Part shown: positions 61,527 through 64,000 of the stretch, piece by piece
Layout of the letters: each line of letters starts with the position of its first letter
Numbering within the stretch: the first letter of the stretch is position 1
Assembly: GCA_902805475.1 (NCBI GenBank)
Contig: CADCSX010000023.1
Span: 3,906,001-3,970,000 of the forward strand
Length of the DNA stretch: 64,000 nucleotides
Origin: Entonaema liquescens
Lineage: Eukaryota > Ascomycota > Sordariomycetes > Xylariales > Xylariaceae
Direction of reading: 5' to 3'
Program-made: the position numbers and the translations under genes
The notes under the pieces: generated by a model
Seen by the model: the letters and a program-made list of their open reading frames with translations, nothing else
What the model was told of the DNA's origin: nothing
Database searches by the model: none

Positions 61527-64000
61527 TTAATTATAAATTAATATTTACCTTTTTAAAAAATTAAAAAAAATTTAATAATTTTAATTTTTAAAATATAATA
61601 AAAATTTATTATATATATATATTTCTTTTTAAATAATATTAACTTATTATTTTATATAAAACATTTTAATATTTTTTTTTTATAAAATTCCATATATTTT
61701 ATATTTATTTAAATATTTTTAAAATATTTATATTATTTTATGTTAAATTCATTTTTAATTTTAAAATTAAAAGTAAATTAATTATATTTTCTCGTATTTT
61801 TTTTATTATGACAATATTTTTACTATTTAAAAATATTTTTTAAAATTTAATAATTTAATAATTTATAAAAATAATACTTTTAAAAATAAATTTATTTAAA
61901 ATTTTTTATTAAATAACAATATATCTTTTATATAAAAAATAATTTTATTATTTTTTTAAATTTTTTAATAAACGTTTTTTTATTTATTTATTTAAAATAC
62001 GTTAAAAATTATAAAATATATTTAAAATGGTTTAATGGTTTATGATATAATTTAAATTAAATGTTTTATTTAGTAATGGATAATTTAATATTTAAAAATA
62101 TAATATTTATTTTTATTTTTTATATATATATAAAATTTAATGTTATTTTCATAACTTTTTTTATTTTTATAATATTAATTTTATTATATTATTTATTATT
62201 ATATATAAGATATTATTAATGAATTTTTTATAATATAAAATATTTTTGTTTTTTTTAATATATAATTTATATTTAACCATATACAAGTTAATTATATTTG
62301 GTAAATTTATTATTTCCATAATTAATCTTTTTTTTATTTATAATATTTTATTTTTCCGTTTTTATTTATATATTAAAATATTAAATAATTATTAATTATT
62401 TTATATAATTTTTTTATTAAATTAATTTAATATAAACCATTATATTTTAATAAATAATATTTTTATATTATTTTTTTATATAGTTTTTTTAATGGTTTTA
62501 AAAGTATATTAATGTAATATGTAATTATATTTATTATATATAAGAATATTTTTTTGTTATATAAGATAATTAAAAATGATAATTTTTTATAAATTTATTT
62601 TAATAAAATAATAATTTATAAATTTATTTTAATTGTAATTTTTAATATTTTTAATAAAAGTTTTGTTATTAATTTATATATTATTAAATAATAAAATATA
62701 ATTAATTTAAATACGTATAATTTTTTATACATTTTAAGTATTTTTGCGAATATAAAGTATTTATTTATTTCTTTTTTAATTATTTATAAAAAAAACTTTT
62801 TTTTTATTTTATAAATTTAAATAAAAATTTTAAACTTATATTTATAAATATAATAATTTTATTTTATACAATTATACTTTTTATTATTACTTCATTTTTA
62901 TTAATCTTTTTTAAAATTTTATAATTCTTAATTAAAAATTTTTAATATTTTATATAATACTATAATAAAAACATTATTATTATATTAAAATTCTTATTAA
63001 ACACTATAATTAATAATTAATATTTGGTTATATAATTTTAAACATTTTTTAATATAATTAAAAATTTTTTGATTTTTATTAAAATTTTATAAAAATTTTT
63101 AAATTACATCATTAATATTTCTCTTCTTTATTTTAATCCTTATTTAATATAATAAAATATTTTTATTAATTTTTCTTAAAAACTTACATTTATATTTAAA
63201 TTTAAATTATATAATTCTTATTTTTTTCTATTAAAAATGCATTTTTATTTAATATATTTTATAAAATTATCTTATATTTAAATAAATAAAGTAAATTTAT
63301 TAATAATATATAAAAAATATCTTTTTTTTAATATTAAAATATCTTTTATGTTAAAACGTATTTTTATTTTTTTTAAATAATAAATATATCCTTTATTTAT
63401 AATAATTTTTAATATTTTATAAAACATATTAATTAAAATGTTTATTTTTGTTTAAAGTAATAATATAAATAATATATTATTTGGAAAAGAAATTAAATTA
63501 TTTTATTAAATTTGCTTGTTAAAAAACTCTATTTTTTACTTTTTCATTTTTAAATCTTTTTTTATATTTAAATTTTCTGTTTTAAAAGTTTTTTCTTTTT
63601 TTTCTTATTCTTTAAAACATTTAATTTAAATTTTCTTAAATTAAATTAATATTAAATTAATATTTTAAAGTTATTTTATATTTTTAAATTATAATTTTTT
63701 TACTTTTTTTATTAATTATTTCTTAAATAATTTATTTAATATTTTAATAATTATAATAATATTTTCTTATATAAGTATAATTTATTAATAAAATTTAAAT
63801 TTAATTAATAATTTTTAAAAATTAATTATATTTTTATTATATAAGATTTTAATTATTTGTTAAATTAAAATAAATATATTTTTAATAATTTTATCCCGTT
63901 TTTATTTTATTTAACCTATATAAAATACAAAATTTACATTATTTTATATTTTAACTATTAATATTTTTATATTTTTTTCATATATAAATATAAATGCTAT
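61527..64000. other. Unassigned AT-rich end of window
   Basis: The inverted element copy ends at 61526. Beyond it I find no match to the other copies and no readable frame. Residual C and G are both rare. Confidence 0.5.

Overview
The window is nuclear DNA of a filamentous ascomycete (Pezizomycotina). The genes have short spliceosomal introns (about 50-140 bp), and the protein families are fungal: a SAT4/rhodopsin-type membrane protein, a mitochondrial Isa1 and a DUF1741/ARMH3 homologue. A gene island of normal composition is walled in by extremely AT-rich DNA carrying the marks of repeat-induced point mutation (RIP). I cannot name the species or class from sequence alone.

Layout. 1-7130 is an AT isochore with tandem arrays and no intact gene. 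7130-21300 is the gene island. From left to right it holds a broken gene relic (-), a prolyl-4-hydroxylase-like 2OG-Fe(II) oxygenase (+), a cysteine-rich 55-residue ORF (-), the ARMH3/DUF1741 gene (-, six exons), divergently ISA1 (+, two exons), the rhodopsin-like membrane protein (-, six exons), a conserved fungal protein of unknown function (-, two exons) and a small secreted protein (-, two exons). The secreted protein starts within about 60 bp of the right AT border. All exon joins given were worked out by hand and keep the reading frame across each gene.

21300-64000 is a second, much larger AT isochore built of RIP-destroyed retroelements. One family (here 'element 2') has ~146-bp LTRs reading TG...CA before RIP and a ~9.3-kb interior. 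A full copy lies at 26755-36381, an inverted full copy at 41565-61526, a truncated copy at 21775-26898, and solo or partial LTRs elsewhere. The inverted copy is itself interrupted by a 9971-bp Ty3/gypsy element (51107-61077) with 131-bp LTRs, an exact 5-bp target duplication, and readable relics of gag, reverse transcriptase and integrase. The uninterrupted copy near 27.2 kb preserves the empty target site. A solo LTR at 50431-50576 shows the same relation to an empty site at 27748-27752. A degraded tRNA-like gene sits at 46295-46368.

The island genes are mostly housekeeping (Fe-S assembly, Golgi/lipid-kinase partner) and do not form an obvious pathway or biosynthetic cluster. The accessory-looking genes lie at or near the borders: the relic on the left, the secreted protein on the right, and the cysteine-rich mini-ORF in a gene-poor gap.
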